Under the pieces are notes generated by a model. That model had not been told where the DNA came from. It made no database searches and was given only the letters and a program-made list of their open reading frames with translations. Made by a program: the position numbers and the translations under genes. Shown here piece after piece: positions 10,920-22,015 of a DNA stretch of 64,000 bases; within the stretch, counting starts at the first letter, position 1, and each line of letters starts with the position of its first letter. The stretch comes from Malaya genurostris (lineage: Eukaryota; Arthropoda; Insecta; Diptera; Culicidae), in assembly GCF_030247185.1 (NCBI RefSeq), contig NC_080572.1, forward strand, positions 209,279,435 through 209,343,434, read 5' to 3'.

Positions 10920-11105
10920 TACTCTGTACGTACGAGACACCGTCAGAACGATAGCTCAGAAAACAGGTAGAAAAGCAGATTTGTACCTTCACTAACACAT
11001 TCAATTACGAACGGCAATGCGAAAGCGAAAGTGATGATGTTGAACACATCTTTATACTAGTATGGGGTCGTGTGAAAATATGCCATGCGAAACAGGGTTG
11101 CCATA
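10920..11105. repeat. Histone-promoter-like segment, copy 2 of the flanking direct repeat
   Basis: Matches 6903-7160: ACGAGACACCGTCAG, then an H2B-leader-like stretch (IAQKTGRKA), then the CACTAACACATTCAATTACG / GCGAAAGCGAAAGTGATGAT block and TTTATACTAGT at 11050. It also ends with the same GCGAAACAGGGTTGCCA. The minus-strand TATA (TATAAAG) is preserved in both copies. It differs by a ~15-bp insertion (GGGGTCGTG) and substitutions. Confidence 0.55.
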
Positions 11106-11120
11106 TATACAGGTTAATCT

Positions 11121-11156
11121 GTATTATTATTATTACTATCATTATTATTATTAGAA
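11121..11156. repeat. ATT trinucleotide microsatellite
   Basis: Interrupted run of ATT/TTA units (TATTATTATTATTACTATC, then ATTATTATTATTAG). No other content. Confidence 0.8.
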
Positions 11157-11639
11157 TCACTCTTGCATACCGAAGATCGTAGATACATTTCAGACCAGGC
11201 CATTGCAATTGTCTCGTACTGAAATTTCGAGAAGAATCAGATATCTTCGAACTTCATAGCTTCAATAAAAATAAACTACAAATTTGTCGTACCTAGCTTC
11301 CTATATTAGCAAATTAAAAAGGAATTGTTTCAAGTTTGGAATATATAGTTGTAGAATAGTAGCTGTTTAATGTAACTAATCTGTACTTTAATGTAGGTGT
11401 ATCGCTTCAAATTCTATTAGTGAAAAAGAGGAAAGCTTGCACAATTCATACAATCAATCAACTAACTGATATTCGGAAAAGTGATGGGAGCGTGTCAGTT
11501 TTTTCGTATTCACGACATCCAGTTATGTCTCTGACATTACTCACCCGCCTTTTTCATTTCTGTTTGAAAGTCGAAGGTATCATTTTATACAAAGAGTTGA
11601 GTGATAAACATAAAAACCGCTTTATAATCAATAGAAGAG

Positions 11640-13700
11640 AAAGTAAACAAAGAGAAACTGTCACTTGCTCTTCCGGCCTTTTGAACAATCAGCCGAGAAT
11701 TTCGGTCAATCGGTGTTCATGACCTCGACGAATCAGATCGTGCACTTGCCTTGGGAAGACGTCTAACGTTTCGGGAAAGGCCAACATCTGCAGCAGATTG
11801 GTGATGGATGAGTTTTGCTGGGACTCAATCTGTTACAAATCCTATCAAGAACTTTAAATGCTAAGAGCTCTTTCTTTTTTATCAACATCTTTCAACTTTC
11901 AATGATTCTCTCTCATGTAGGGTAAGGGCTCCCTATTTCATCTCATTTGTAAGGACGTCGCCTTCAAACCCCGATTTAGCCACTAAAATCACTGTAACTA
12001 TTTCATATTACTGCTTCATTCGCCTTGCTCCACGTTGAAAATTGATTCACATTTCTTGAAAATTGAACTAATATTTATAAAACACCTAAAAACACTAATG
12101 ATGTTTTCACTACTCTGCTCCTAATTTCATCTCAATGGATTTTTATCCATCCTATCGTTGATCTTTTATTCATCCTATAAATTAGCAATGGCGACAGCAA
12201 TCAAAACAAAATATTCCACTATTACACTCTCACCCGCATTCGCATGGCTGCCAGATGGCTGACTAAACGCTGCCAGCTGGAAAAATATGGCTTGCAGACA
12301 TTCTGGTGACCGACTGCCTTACCGCTGCCAGATATACAACTCAAACGATACAGCCACGATATACCCACCAGGATTTTTCCACATTATTATTATTGGTAAA
12401 AAAATTTACTCGTTGAATTATCTATTTAAGGGGCAATGACTTACGGAGATCTAAAGAACTATCTTTTAACATCATTTTATTAGTGAAAACAGATAGAACA
12501 GATATAGACTTTCTATGCAAAGTAATACATATTTTCTATGAAAATACCTGGCATCTCTGTGCACAGACGATGAAACACACACACACACTTCACAGCGTTA
12601 TGTTGGCGTATAGCGGAATGACACCAGTGCTACTAGATTTGCCACAATGGTTATTTCATTAGTATTTAACACGCTCTTTCTGGTAATATTCGAAGCCAAA
12701 ACAGTTTTATTTAAATATTAATATCAATAATATAATTAAACTAATGTCACGGATACCAAAAACATACTTTTTGATAATAATTTGAAGAAGAAAAACAATT
12801 TATTTTTTGTAACAATATGAGATAACTTGGCAACTTTGCGAAACCAAATGAGATGGAAACAAAGCGCACTTGATTAAGTGAAAAACTTTCATCTCATATT
12901 TTTAAAGACTTTTATTGTTTGTCGGGTAATTTTTGAAGTTTTACATCGTTAATTAAACAAGTGGCAAGTGAACATTACTAATTATGAAGTCATCCAGCAT
13001 TCAATGGTAGTGTAATTGTGCGAAAAAGTGATCATGTTTTGAGACGAATCGATTAGTAGATAATCAGAAACATGACGAACTGTAAATCTTGAGACGAAAA
13101 TGTGTCCTAAATTGAAAAGTGAGTTTATTTTAAGTGAAAAAAACCAAACACGAAGAACTTAAAACCATTTCTTTCAATAGGAAAGTGTGACAATAGCTTT
13201 TATAATCATTTTAAAACATTTCACAGTTTGATTCAGGTAGGTTGTAGAATATTATTCATGTTCAAAGTAATGAGGTGAAGGGATGATATGGAAATAGGAG
13301 CTCAGATGAAATAGGGAGCCGTTGCCCTATATTTTTTATTATATTAATTAGCAAAATATCCAATTTCGTTAAAAAAAAGTGAACATTTCACAAATGTCAA
13401 AGTGATCTACGCTAAATATTTAACTCGGACAACCTACCCCAATGAAAGTTTTCGAGAACAATCGCGATTCACAAAAACAAACATAAGTAAGATTACACTG
13501 GAAACAGATATAAGATTTAGTAGAGTTTGAAATACCCTTTTGAGCGGTACCACGTCATAGTGAACAAGATGTAAGTATATTTGCGTTACACATGTTACTT
13601 TACAAAAATAGAAGTTTACTCACCAGCGCTAAAAAGAACAAATGTGCTCTTGTCAAAACGACAACACAAAAACATCTGAAATTACGTCGGTCCGTTTATT
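11640..13700 (+). repeat. Dispersed repeat B, copy 1 (split by a TIR element)
   Basis: Left part ~11700-11850 (CTTGGGAAGACGTCTAACG, AACATCTGCAGCAGATT, GATGAGTTTTGCTGGGA) and right part ~13370-13700 (AACTCGGACAACCTACCCC, TTGCGTTACACATGTTACTT, AAAAAGAACAAATGTGCTC, TGAAATTACGTCGGT) match a continuous sequence at 17440-17890. The material between them, including the 11918-13330 element, is absent from copy 2, which is the evidence that it was inserted later. Confidence 0.6.
11918..13330. mobile_element. Large TIR element, family A (~1.4 kb)
   Basis: Left end TAGGGTAAGGGCTCCCTATT, right end complementary (AAATAGGGAGCCGTTGCCCT followed by A), a ~27-bp inverted repeat extending into TTCATCTCA on the left side. 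The same termini occur on the 313-bp MITE at 36218-36530 (TAGGGTTAATG ... GTACCGTTACCCTA) and, worn, at 1612-1831. The interior has no transposase frame, so this is either a decayed longer member or a MITE with captured DNA. A CA-rich microsatellite lies near 12575. TA dinucleotides at the edges suggest a TA target site. Confidence 0.6.
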
Positions 13701-14065
13701 TCTTAAGGCAATTTACATAAGTTTTTCTTCGCCGTAGCATCACTTTAACATAGAATTCTTATCCTAATATAATACTAATATAGTCACAACGATTTAAGTT
13801 TAATAAAACATTTTCCTCTTCTCTTTTAAAAATCATATTAGGTATTTCGTTATTTATTATTAAATCTACTTATGATCATTTTTTGAACCAATCATTAACT
13901 TCTATATATTATAAAATAAGCTGAAATTTTTATACATTTTGTTGTTGATTTCGTAACCTATTTTAAGTTTGTTTTTATCAGCACATCATTTTTATTAAAA
14001 TTTTGCTATTGGATGAACTAATGGACGCAGTAGGAGTCAGAACTAAGTCTCAAAACTGTCAATTA
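13701..14065 (-). other. Probable 3' UTR of the I-clade fragment, AT-rich
   Basis: No gene. It lies just 3' of the truncated I-clade ORF2 (minus strand) and is probably its 3' UTR, but it shows no clear similarity to the 3' UTR of the complete I element at 29559. Confidence 0.35.
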
Positions 14066-14740
14066 TTAAATTGAAACCTCAATTGTCTTTATCAAATGAT
14101 AAAGAAGTTTCATGTAAGAAAGGTCACGACAATCAAGAATGTTTTGAACTGGAACAATGGATAGTCTACCTTGGGTACGAAAGGAATTTAATAGTTGAGA
14201 TCTGACATCACGATACTGCACGTATGTCCAAACGACATGGTCAATATCGCGGTAACCTTCGCCACAAGCACAATGATTAGTCTCGGAAAGTCCAATTCGA
14301 AGAAGGTGTGCATCTAACGTGTAGTGATTGGACATGAGTCTGAACATCACACGAAAGAAATCCCTACTCACATTCAGTCCTCTGAACCATGCCTTTGTCG
14401 ATATTTTAGAAATAATTGAGTGCATCCACCGACCCAGATCATCTCTATCCCAAGAAGCTTGCCAGTTGGCAAATGTTCTTTGGCGAGTCGCGCTATAGAA
14501 TACGTTGAAAGCAATTGGTTGCTCATAAATTTCACCTTCAATAGCACGTTTGGCAAAACTATCGGCTCTTTCATTGCCTGGAATGGAGCAATAAGCCGGG
14601 ACCCAAACTATTGTGATTTGATAAGTATTATTCCATATGTCGTTCAGACACTGTTTTATTTTGCCAAAGAAAAACGGTTCATTTTTGCCCTGTGGAATAA
14701 ATACCAACGTATCGGCTACAGTGTAGCCAAATTTGCAGAT
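14066..14740 (-). pseudogene. I-clade LINE ORF2, C-terminal fragment (RNase H and CCHC)
   Basis: The minus-strand frame aligns with the last ~220 residues of the intact ORF2 at 25878-29558. It starts in the middle of the RNase H domain (ADTLVFIPQGK where the intact copy has TDSLSSIEALR), keeps the last catalytic part WVPAYCSIPGNERADSFAK (His changed to Tyr), the SNHYTLDAHLLRIG segment and the C-terminal zinc motif CACGEGYRDIDHVVW. The final Cys of that motif is replaced (WTYVQY for WSCVEY). About 55-60% identical by eye. It is a typical 5'-truncated insertion of a related but different I family, dead by truncation and loss of catalytic residues. Confidence 0.88.
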
Positions 14741-14800
14741 TTTTTAATTTCTTTATGCCAAGAAAAAAAATTTAATAAATTTGAATTTTTAAACTCGGTT

Positions 14801-16604
14801 TTACCTTTTTTTATATATATAAAAAATAGGTATAGAATTCGCTCAAACTTTCAAAAATTTTCCGAGGCCCGGAGGGCCGAATGACATATACCAATCGATT
14901 CAGCTCGACGAACTGAGCAAATGTCTGTGTGTGTGTATGTGTGTGTGTCTGTATGTGTGTTGTCAACTAAGAGGTCGAGATCTCAGAGATGGCTGGACCG
15001 ATTTTGATCAAACTAGTCGCAAATGAAAGGTCTCCCCGTCACCCAAAACGCTATTGAATGGTTTTGAGATCGGATGTTTACTTTTTGAGTTATTCGAAGT
15101 TTTATGTCAAAATTTTCAGTTTTTTGACAGTATCTGTCACAATTGACCTTGAAAATAGAATATGTTTTCAGACTTAGATTCCGCACGATAATACCTATTC
15201 AACAAGCCATAGATTGTTAAAATCTGTCAATTTTTAACGGAGATATCGAAATTTTTGTGTAAACGACTTTTCCCCCTATTCCAGCAGTAGGAATATTGAG
15301 CGTTGTATGATAAAGCAATGCTTGGGAGCAACGGAAAACACGATTTTTTATTCTGTTACATACAATTGTTTCTAAGTACCAAAAAGACTGTGTACAGCAT
15401 CCTTTTTCAGAACAATTTGCCTCGGACCGATTTTAGCACGGCTCGTTTTTGGCAACATAATCGTTCGAATATGACATATATAAACCAGATGATGGCAGAT
15501 TTTTTTTTAATTATATTGTTTTAAACTACTTACAGCAATAAATGCTGGAAGAACATAACATCCATATACCATTCGAATCAGTTCGTCGAGATCAGCAAAT
15601 GCGTGTGTGACAAATAATTTCACTCAATTTTCTCTGAAAATTTCTTTTCTACAAATTCAGATTCATACGAAAATTCGTATGCTCCCAAACAAAGTTCCTG
15701 AATTATGTTTGGTTCCGACCTTTGGTTCCGAAACTACAGGATGATATATGAAACGAAATCAAAATTGTGTAACTCATTCTTCTCGTAGATGGCTGAACCA
15801 ATCTAAGATTCAAATGAAATCTAAGAATCATCTAAGATGCAAATGAAAAGTTGAATGAATGAATTCTTTAAAACATCTTGCTTTTCAGTCAGATCCAACT
15901 TCCGGTTTCGGGGATACAGGGTGATTAGTATAAAAATGTCTATTCCACATAAATTAATCAGGTTTATCGGGTTAGCAGATTTGGATAGTCGATAAAAAAA
16001 ATTAACTTTTTTCAGTTTTAGTGGTATTCAGTTGTCGATTCAGAAGGCACCTAAAATTTAATTCGTGCTATGATTTCTCAAAGATGTCTTCACTGATTTT
16101 CAAATATTTTGAAACAAATGTGAACTATACAGCTATTCAGGTGAATTTATCTGACTTCGGCCACACCGATTTTAGAATTCCGGTTCCAGTATAAAATCGT
16201 TTCTCAAAGCCTAATCAAATTTCAGAAACAAAAATTCAAATTGAATTAAACTTATATACAAAATTAATTAGTTTTATACATACATACAAAAATAATGAAT
16301 TTTATCCAATTAAGCTTCAAAGTTGTACTCAAAACTGTAATTTATTCGTCATATGGCCAGTGGAACTTACATTTCATGGCATGTTTAATCGATTATCACA
16401 CTTCTAGATTTAAATTCGATTGTATTTGCAGTTTCGACATTACAGAGTAATGAGTGATTACAATCTCAAATTGTCGCTTAAAACGAAGGTGATTAAAATA
16501 ATGTAATGAAAACTTAAACACCGAAGAATATTCATGCAAAAAACACATGCGGATTGATAAAAAAAGGTATCATCTCACTGCTAGGTGGATTAATCACGTT
16601 TTTG
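14801..16604 (+). mobile_element. 1.8-kb non-autonomous element, family C, copy 1
   Basis: Starts TTACCTTTTTTTATATATAT and ends AAAGGTATCATCTCACTGCT then AGGTGGATTAATCACG. The same sequence from end to end recurs at 30676-32484, and a 3'-shortened version at 53758-54901. Landmarks: GGCCCGGAGGGCCGAATG, AGAGGTCGAGATCTCAGAGA, CAAACTAGTCGCAAATGAAA, AGACTGTGTACAGCATCC, TTTAGCACGGCTCGTTTTTG. The right terminus is a variant of the CACTAGGTGGATT end, so it belongs to the same superfamily as 2500-3735. There is no transposase frame. Confidence 0.65.
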
Positions 16605-17439
16605 ATTTGAAATAAACATGAAAAATTTTTTGGTAAATGCACTTTTTTATTATATATTGATGCTTGAAAACAATTAGTTGAGCTTTGATGACAAAACACG
16701 AAATATTTCAAGCTGGACGCAAAATCGAATCCATTGTTAACGTATTACCGGATCTTTTGGAAACCGGAAAAAGTGAAGTTTGAATAGAAATGCTTAGTGC
16801 GACCATATTGTGGAAAACAGCAGTTCATTCTTCTCGTAAAACTAAACACACTTTCTAGTTTACACTAATTTAACAAATCTTTTTTGGTTACACTTTAACT
16901 CACTAAAGAGAAAAACGGTTTGATTCTGATTTTAATTACACAGTGCTGCCACTATAAACATTTATTACAAATGAGATTGTAAAAAAGTGAAACGTTTTCT
17001 GAAAATTTTGATTTTCATTGGTGAGCTGAAATTATACATATTAATAAACTTGTTTTCTGATTTTCTTTATACTTGACATCATTGCTCAAGTACCCTGCAA
17101 AAGTTTTTTCTTTTCACAATGTGCGGGTAGCAACATCAAAATCAGCCATTCAGAAACTGGTCCATTTTGGAACAAAAGCAGCCCCCCCGTGGTCAGGTCT
17201 TGTCTTAGGTTTGGAGATAATGTGACGATTACACTCAAACTGTAATGAACTGCTGCTAACTCTGCTATATAAACAGATGCAAGAAAAAACTAGGGAAATT
17301 GTTATTAACAGTCAAATGAGGAGAAAAAATCGGCCCAGGGTCGAGGTGTGTTGACCGAGTTTGAAAAACTATGTGATGTAATTTTTCTCCTCCTCCTCCA
17401 ATGCTGATTTTATTAGGGAATCGGTCAAAATTCACATCC
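16605..17439. other. Unassigned DNA; possible TATA near 17263
   Basis: No gene supported. CTCTGCTATATAAACAGATG near 17259 looks like a core TATA element and precedes repeat B copy 2, so it may belong to that element. CCCCCCC at 17185 is a simple run. Confidence 0.35.
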
Positions 17440-17890
17440 ATCCGCGATTTACGACAGTGACACTCCTTCGAATCAGTTCGAACACTCACCTTGGGAAGAG
17501 GTCTAACGTCTTCAGGAAGGTCTACATTTGCAGGAGATTTTATACTGATGAACGAGTTTTATTCGGGGTTGGCATACCATCCGATTCCGTTCAAAAAAAG
17601 TTTCATATTTCTCAAATATTCATGTGCACATTGCTCTAAGCTAAAATTATAACTCGGCCAACCAACCCCACACAAAACTCGGTACACTGGAAATCGATAT
17701 TCCATTTTTTAAGTTTTAAATACCATTTCCAATGGTACAAGGTTTTTGGGAATCGATTGTAAATTGATCCGCGTTGTACGTATTACTTCACAAAAACAGA
17801 AATTCAGTCACAAGCCCCGAAAAAAGAACAAACGTGCTTCTGTTCAAAAGTACATGCAAAAACACATGAAATTACATCGGTACATGGGTG
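17440..17890 (+). repeat. Dispersed repeat B, copy 2 (uninterrupted)
   Basis: The continuous version of the sequence split at 11640-13700: CTTGGGAAGAGGTCTAACG, ACATTTGCAGGAGATTTTAT, GATGAACGAGTTTTATTCGG, ACTCGGCCAACCAACCCC, AGTCACAAGCCCCGAAAAA, ACATGAAATTACATCGGTA. Open frames (60-77 codons) within it are not conserved in copy 1, so I do not call a gene. Confidence 0.55.
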
Positions 17891-18555
17891 ACCTAATACT
17901 CCACTATGAACTGTGCATAATCGCTTTTTTAGAAAGGCCACTCGGCCAACCTACCCTTTCGGCAAAGACATCATATTAACAAGATATCCAACTCTCACAT
18001 TTCCCGAACAAATCATTGGCAACATCCTTTTTTTGCGAGCATGTCGCCCTCAGGTGAGTCCGCATCGAATCTCATACATAGAAGTAGGGGAGAGAAATGT
18101 CAAATTCGTGCGCGCCAAAATAGCAGGGCTGTGCACCCATACAATTGACATGACATGTTGAATGAGACGCCGTGCGATGGCGTTGCTGAACTGAAGATTG
18201 AGATCGCTCCAAGCTGACAGGGTCTGCTTTCGGCCAACCAGCGATTAAGATTGGGTAGCGTATGTCACTGGACAGCTGCCAACCCGGCTCTACAAATCAC
18301 CATGTATTGAGTGTCTGAGAGCCGATATGTCATTTCACTCTTCAGGATACTCATTGGTTTCGGATGCAAGTGATATTATCTTCATTCTTCCTATCACTGT
18401 TTGATTACAATATGACTAAATAATAATCGAACGGCATAAATATTGAAATATATTCAAGTACTCTAATAAACTTCAAGTTCGATGACTTTTTGCAAAGAAT
18501 AATTACCTTTATCGATTTATGTTTATAGATAGAATTAGAATTGCTGCAATTGCTG
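17891..18555. other. Unassigned, less AT-rich stretch
   Basis: The interval 18040-18330 is distinctly richer in GC, but I find no splice-bounded coding frame. No repeat partner in this window was recognised. Confidence 0.4.
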
Positions 18556-19007
18556 ATAGAAAGGTATTAGAATTGCTGCAAAAACCGACTTCGGAATGTA
18601 GCCTTGGAGATTCATAGTGTTATATACCATTCGACTCAGTTCGACGAGATTGGGAAAAGTCTGGGTGTGCACTTTTAGAAGATATTTGAACGCGCTCAAT
18701 TTTCTCAGAGATCGCTGAACCGATTTTAACAAACTTAGGCTCGTTTGAAAGCTACTGTCGGGCCATTGATCAAGTTCAAAGATCAAATGGCTGTGACTTT
18801 TGGTTCCGTAGATATAATTGTATAAGTGACGTAAACGACAAAACACGTTGATTTTTACCACTCTTATTTAGAGATCACCTCTAATTTCGTGAAGCGCTAT
18901 TGTTCAAAAGTTTAAGCAACTCGAAAAATGGCCTCATGCAAAATTTGAGCTAAATCGGACATGCGTAAGGGGTGCTGCCCGGCGGTTAAGGTTTGAAAAT
19001 CTTCGAT

Positions 19008-19318
19008 CTTGAAAAAGCACCATAGGGGGGAGTACATGAAATTTCCGAAATATAAAATTTTGTTTGATGCCAAAGATCTTAAAATTACATGAAACGTCGA
19101 GATTTAGTGTTATCTCAAAAAAATTTTTAAAAAACGACTTTTTGGGATTTTTACTATTTTTACTAAGTCCCAGAAAGTCGATATTTTCAAAAATAATTTT
19201 CGAGATGACACTGAATCTCGACGTTTCATGCAATTCTAAGACTTTTGGCATCAAATTTTTTTTTTTCGATTTCGAAAATTTCATGTACACTTACCCTCCC
19301 TTATGGTGATTTTTCAAG
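19008..19318. repeat. Palindrome P1
   Basis: The left arm CTTGAAAAAGCACCATAGGG ... pairs with the right arm ending CCTTATGGTGATTTTTCAAG. Arms ~155 bp, essentially no loop, centred near 19160 (TTTTTACTATTTTTACTAAG). Both strands therefore read almost the same, including the word ACATGAAACGTCGAGATTTA. Confidence 0.85.
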
Positions 19319-19530
19319 ATCTGAAAGTTCCAATAAGTGGACTAAGAAAGGTTTTGCCTTTCTCTATAGAAAGGTATTAGAATTGCTGGAAAAACCGACT
19401 TTCGAACGGAGCCTCGGAGACCCATAGTGTTATATACCATTCGACTCAGCTCGACGAGATCGGAAAATGTCTGTGTGTGTATGTGTGTGTGTGTGTATGT
19501 GTGTGTGTATGTGTGTGCACTTTTCGAAGA

Positions 19531-19866
19531 TATTTGAACGCGCTCAATTTTCTCAGAGATGGCTCAACCGATTTTAACAAACTTGGGCTCGTTTGAAAGC
19601 TACTATCGGGGCATTGATCAAGTTCGAAGATAAAATGGCTGTGACTTTTGGTTCCGGAGATATGATTGTATAAGTGACGTAACCGACAAAAAGCGTTGTA
19701 TTTGAACGCGCTCAATTTTCTCAGAGATGGCTGATCCGATTTTAACAAACTTGGGCTCGTTTGAAAGCTACTGTCGGGCCGTTGATCAAGTTCGAAGATC
19801 AAATGGTTGTGACTTTTGGTTCCAGATATATGATGGTATAAGTGACGTAACCGACAAAACACGTTG
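19531..19866. repeat. 168-bp tandem units, two copies (module B)
   Basis: Units start at 19531 and 19699 with TATTTGAACGCGCTCAATTT. Exactly 168 bp apart. Each contains TCAGAGATGGCT, GATTTTAACAAACTTGGGCT, GATCAAGTTCGAAGAT and GTATAAGTGACGTAACCGAC. As 168 is divisible by three, the minus frame of one unit reads through into the next. Confidence 0.9.
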
Positions 19867-20043
19867 ATTTTTACCGCTCTTGTATATATAAGGGTGCCAA
19901 AATTTTGGGATCAACTCTATTTTCGTAAAGTTCTAGTGCTCAAAAGTTTAAGCACCTCGAAAAAAGCCTTCATGCAAAATTTGACCTAAATCGGACATGC
20001 GTAAGGGGTGCTGCCCGGTGGTAAAGGTTTGACAATTTTTGAC

Positions 20044-20355
20044 CTTGAAAAAGCACCATAGGGGGGAGTACATGAAATTTCCAAAATCGAATTTTTTTTT
20101 GATGCCGAAACTCTTAAAACTGCATGAAACATCGAAATTTAGTGTTATCCCGAAAAAAAATTTTCTTGAAAAAATCAACTTTCTGGGACTTAGAAAAATT
20201 TTCAGTCGACTTTCCCAAAAAGTCGACTTTTTCAAAAAAAATTTTTTTCGAGATGACACTAAATCTCGACGTTTCATGCAATTCTAAGCCTTTTGGCATC
20301 AAAAATATTTTTTCGATTTCGAAAATTTCATGTACTCCCTATGGTGATTTTTCAA
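20044..20355. repeat. Palindrome P2
   Basis: Same inverted-repeat structure as P1, with arms running from CTTGAAAAAGCACCATAGGG to CCTATGGTGATTTTTCAAG. Runs of A/T in the arms vary in length between copies. Confidence 0.85.
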
Positions 20356-20429
20356 GATATATGAAAATTCCACTAAGTGGACTAAGAAGGTTTTTTGCTT
20401 TTTTTCGAATTTTTTGTTTTTTTCGAAGA

Positions 20430-20933
20430 TATTTGAACGCGCTCAATTTTCTCAGAGATGGCTGGTCCGATTTTAACAAACTTGGGCTCGTTTGAAAGCT
20501 ACTGTCGGGCCATTGATCAAGTTCGAAGATCAAATGGCTGTGACTTTTGGTTCCGGAGATATGATTGTATAAGTGACGTAACCGACAAAAAGCGTTGTAT
20601 TTGAACGCGCTCAATTTTCTCAGAGATGGCTGAACCGATTTTAACAATCGTGGGCTCGTTTGAAAGCTACTGTCGGGCCATTGATCAAGTTCGAAGATCA
20701 AATGGCTGTGACTTTTGGTTCCGGAGATATGATTGTATAAGTGACGTAACCGACAAAAAGCGTTGTATTTGAACGCGCTCAATTTTCTCAGAGATAACTG
20801 AACCGATTTTAACAAACTTGGGCTCGTTTGAAAGCTACTGTCGGGCCATTGATCAAGTTCGAAGATCAAATGGTTGTGACTTTTGGTTCCAGATATATGA
20901 TGGTATAAGTGACGTAACCGACAAAACACATTG
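20430..20933. repeat. 168-bp tandem units, three copies (module C)
   Basis: Units start at 20430, 20598 and 20766, each 168 bp. On the minus strand they give an uninterrupted frame of a 56-residue repeat (RLRHLYNHISGTKSH, LIFELDQWPDSSFQTSP, SLRKLSAFKYNAFC). No start context, no composition typical of a gene and no conservation independent of the DNA repeat, so I regard it as a by-product of the unit length. Confidence 0.9.
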
Positions 20934-21110
20934 ATTTTTACCGCTCTTATATGTATATGGGTGCCAAAATTTTAGGATCACCTCTATTTTCGTTAAACTC
21001 TAGTGCTCAGAAGTTTAAGCACCTCGAAAAAAGCCTTCATGCAAAATTTGACCTAAATCGGACATGCTTAAGGGGTGCTGCCCGGTGGTAAAGGTTTGAC
21101 AATTTTCGAT

Positions 21111-21311
21111 CTTGAAAAAGCACTATAGGAGGGAGTACATGAAATTTCCAAAATCGAAAATTTTTTTTGATGCCAAAACTCTTAAAACTGCATAAAACAT
21201 CGAAATTTAGTGTCATCTAAAAAAAAAATATTTTTTGAAAAAATCAACCTTCTGGGACTTAGAAAAATTTTCATATATTTTCTAAGTCCCAAAAAGTCGA
21301 TTTTTTCAAAA
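21111..21311. repeat. Palindrome P3, right arm truncated
   Basis: The left arm is complete, but the right arm stops after AAGTCGATTTTTTCAAAA and joins directly to AAGAAGGCTTTTTGCC of the next module. About 110 bp of the right arm are missing, leaving a shorter hairpin. Confidence 0.8.
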
Positions 21312-21502
21312 TAAGAAGGCTTTTTGCCTTTCTCTATAGAAAGGTATTAGAATTGCTGGAAAAACCGACTTTCGAACGGAGCCTCGGAGACCCATAGTGT
21401 TATATACCATTCGACTCAGCTCGACGAGATCGGAAAATGTCTGTGTGTGTATGTGTGTGTGTGTGTGTATGTGTGTGTGTATGTGTGTGCACTTTTCGAA
21501 GA

Positions 21503-21838
21503 TATTTGAACGCGCTCAATTTTCTCAGAGATGGCTGAACCGATTTGAACAAACTTGGACTCGTTTGAAAGCTACTGGCGGGCCAGCGATCAAGTTCGAA
21601 GATCAAATGGCTGTGACTTTTGGTTCCGGAGATATGATTGTATAAGTGACGTAACCGACAAAAAGCGTTGTATTTGAACGCGCTCAATTTTCTCAGAGAT
21701 GGCTGATCCGATTTTAACAAACTTGGGCTCGTTTGAAAGCTACTGTCGGGCCGTTGATCAAGTTCGAAGATCAAATGGTTGTGGCTTTTGGTTCCAGATA
21801 TATGATGGTATAAGTGACGTAACCGACAAAACACGTTG
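21503..21838. repeat. 168-bp tandem units, two copies (module D)
   Basis: Units start at 21503 and 21671. Near-identical to the pair in module B, including the GATATATGATGG variant in the second unit. Confidence 0.9.
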
Positions 21839-22015
21839 ATTTTTACCGCTCTTGTATATATAAGGGTGCCAAAATTTTGGGATCAACTCTATTTTCGTAA
21901 AGTTCTAGTGCTCAAAAGTTTAAGCACCTCGAAAAAAGCCTTCATGCAAAATTTGACCTAAATTGGACATGCTTAAGGGGTGCTGCCCGGTGGTAAAGGT
22001 TTCACTATTATCGAT

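Noticed and set aside
20339..20929. A 196-codon minus-strand frame with a 56-residue repeat as a protein gene
   Set aside because: It is a direct result of 168-bp DNA units whose length is a multiple of three. No start context, signal or selection evidence.
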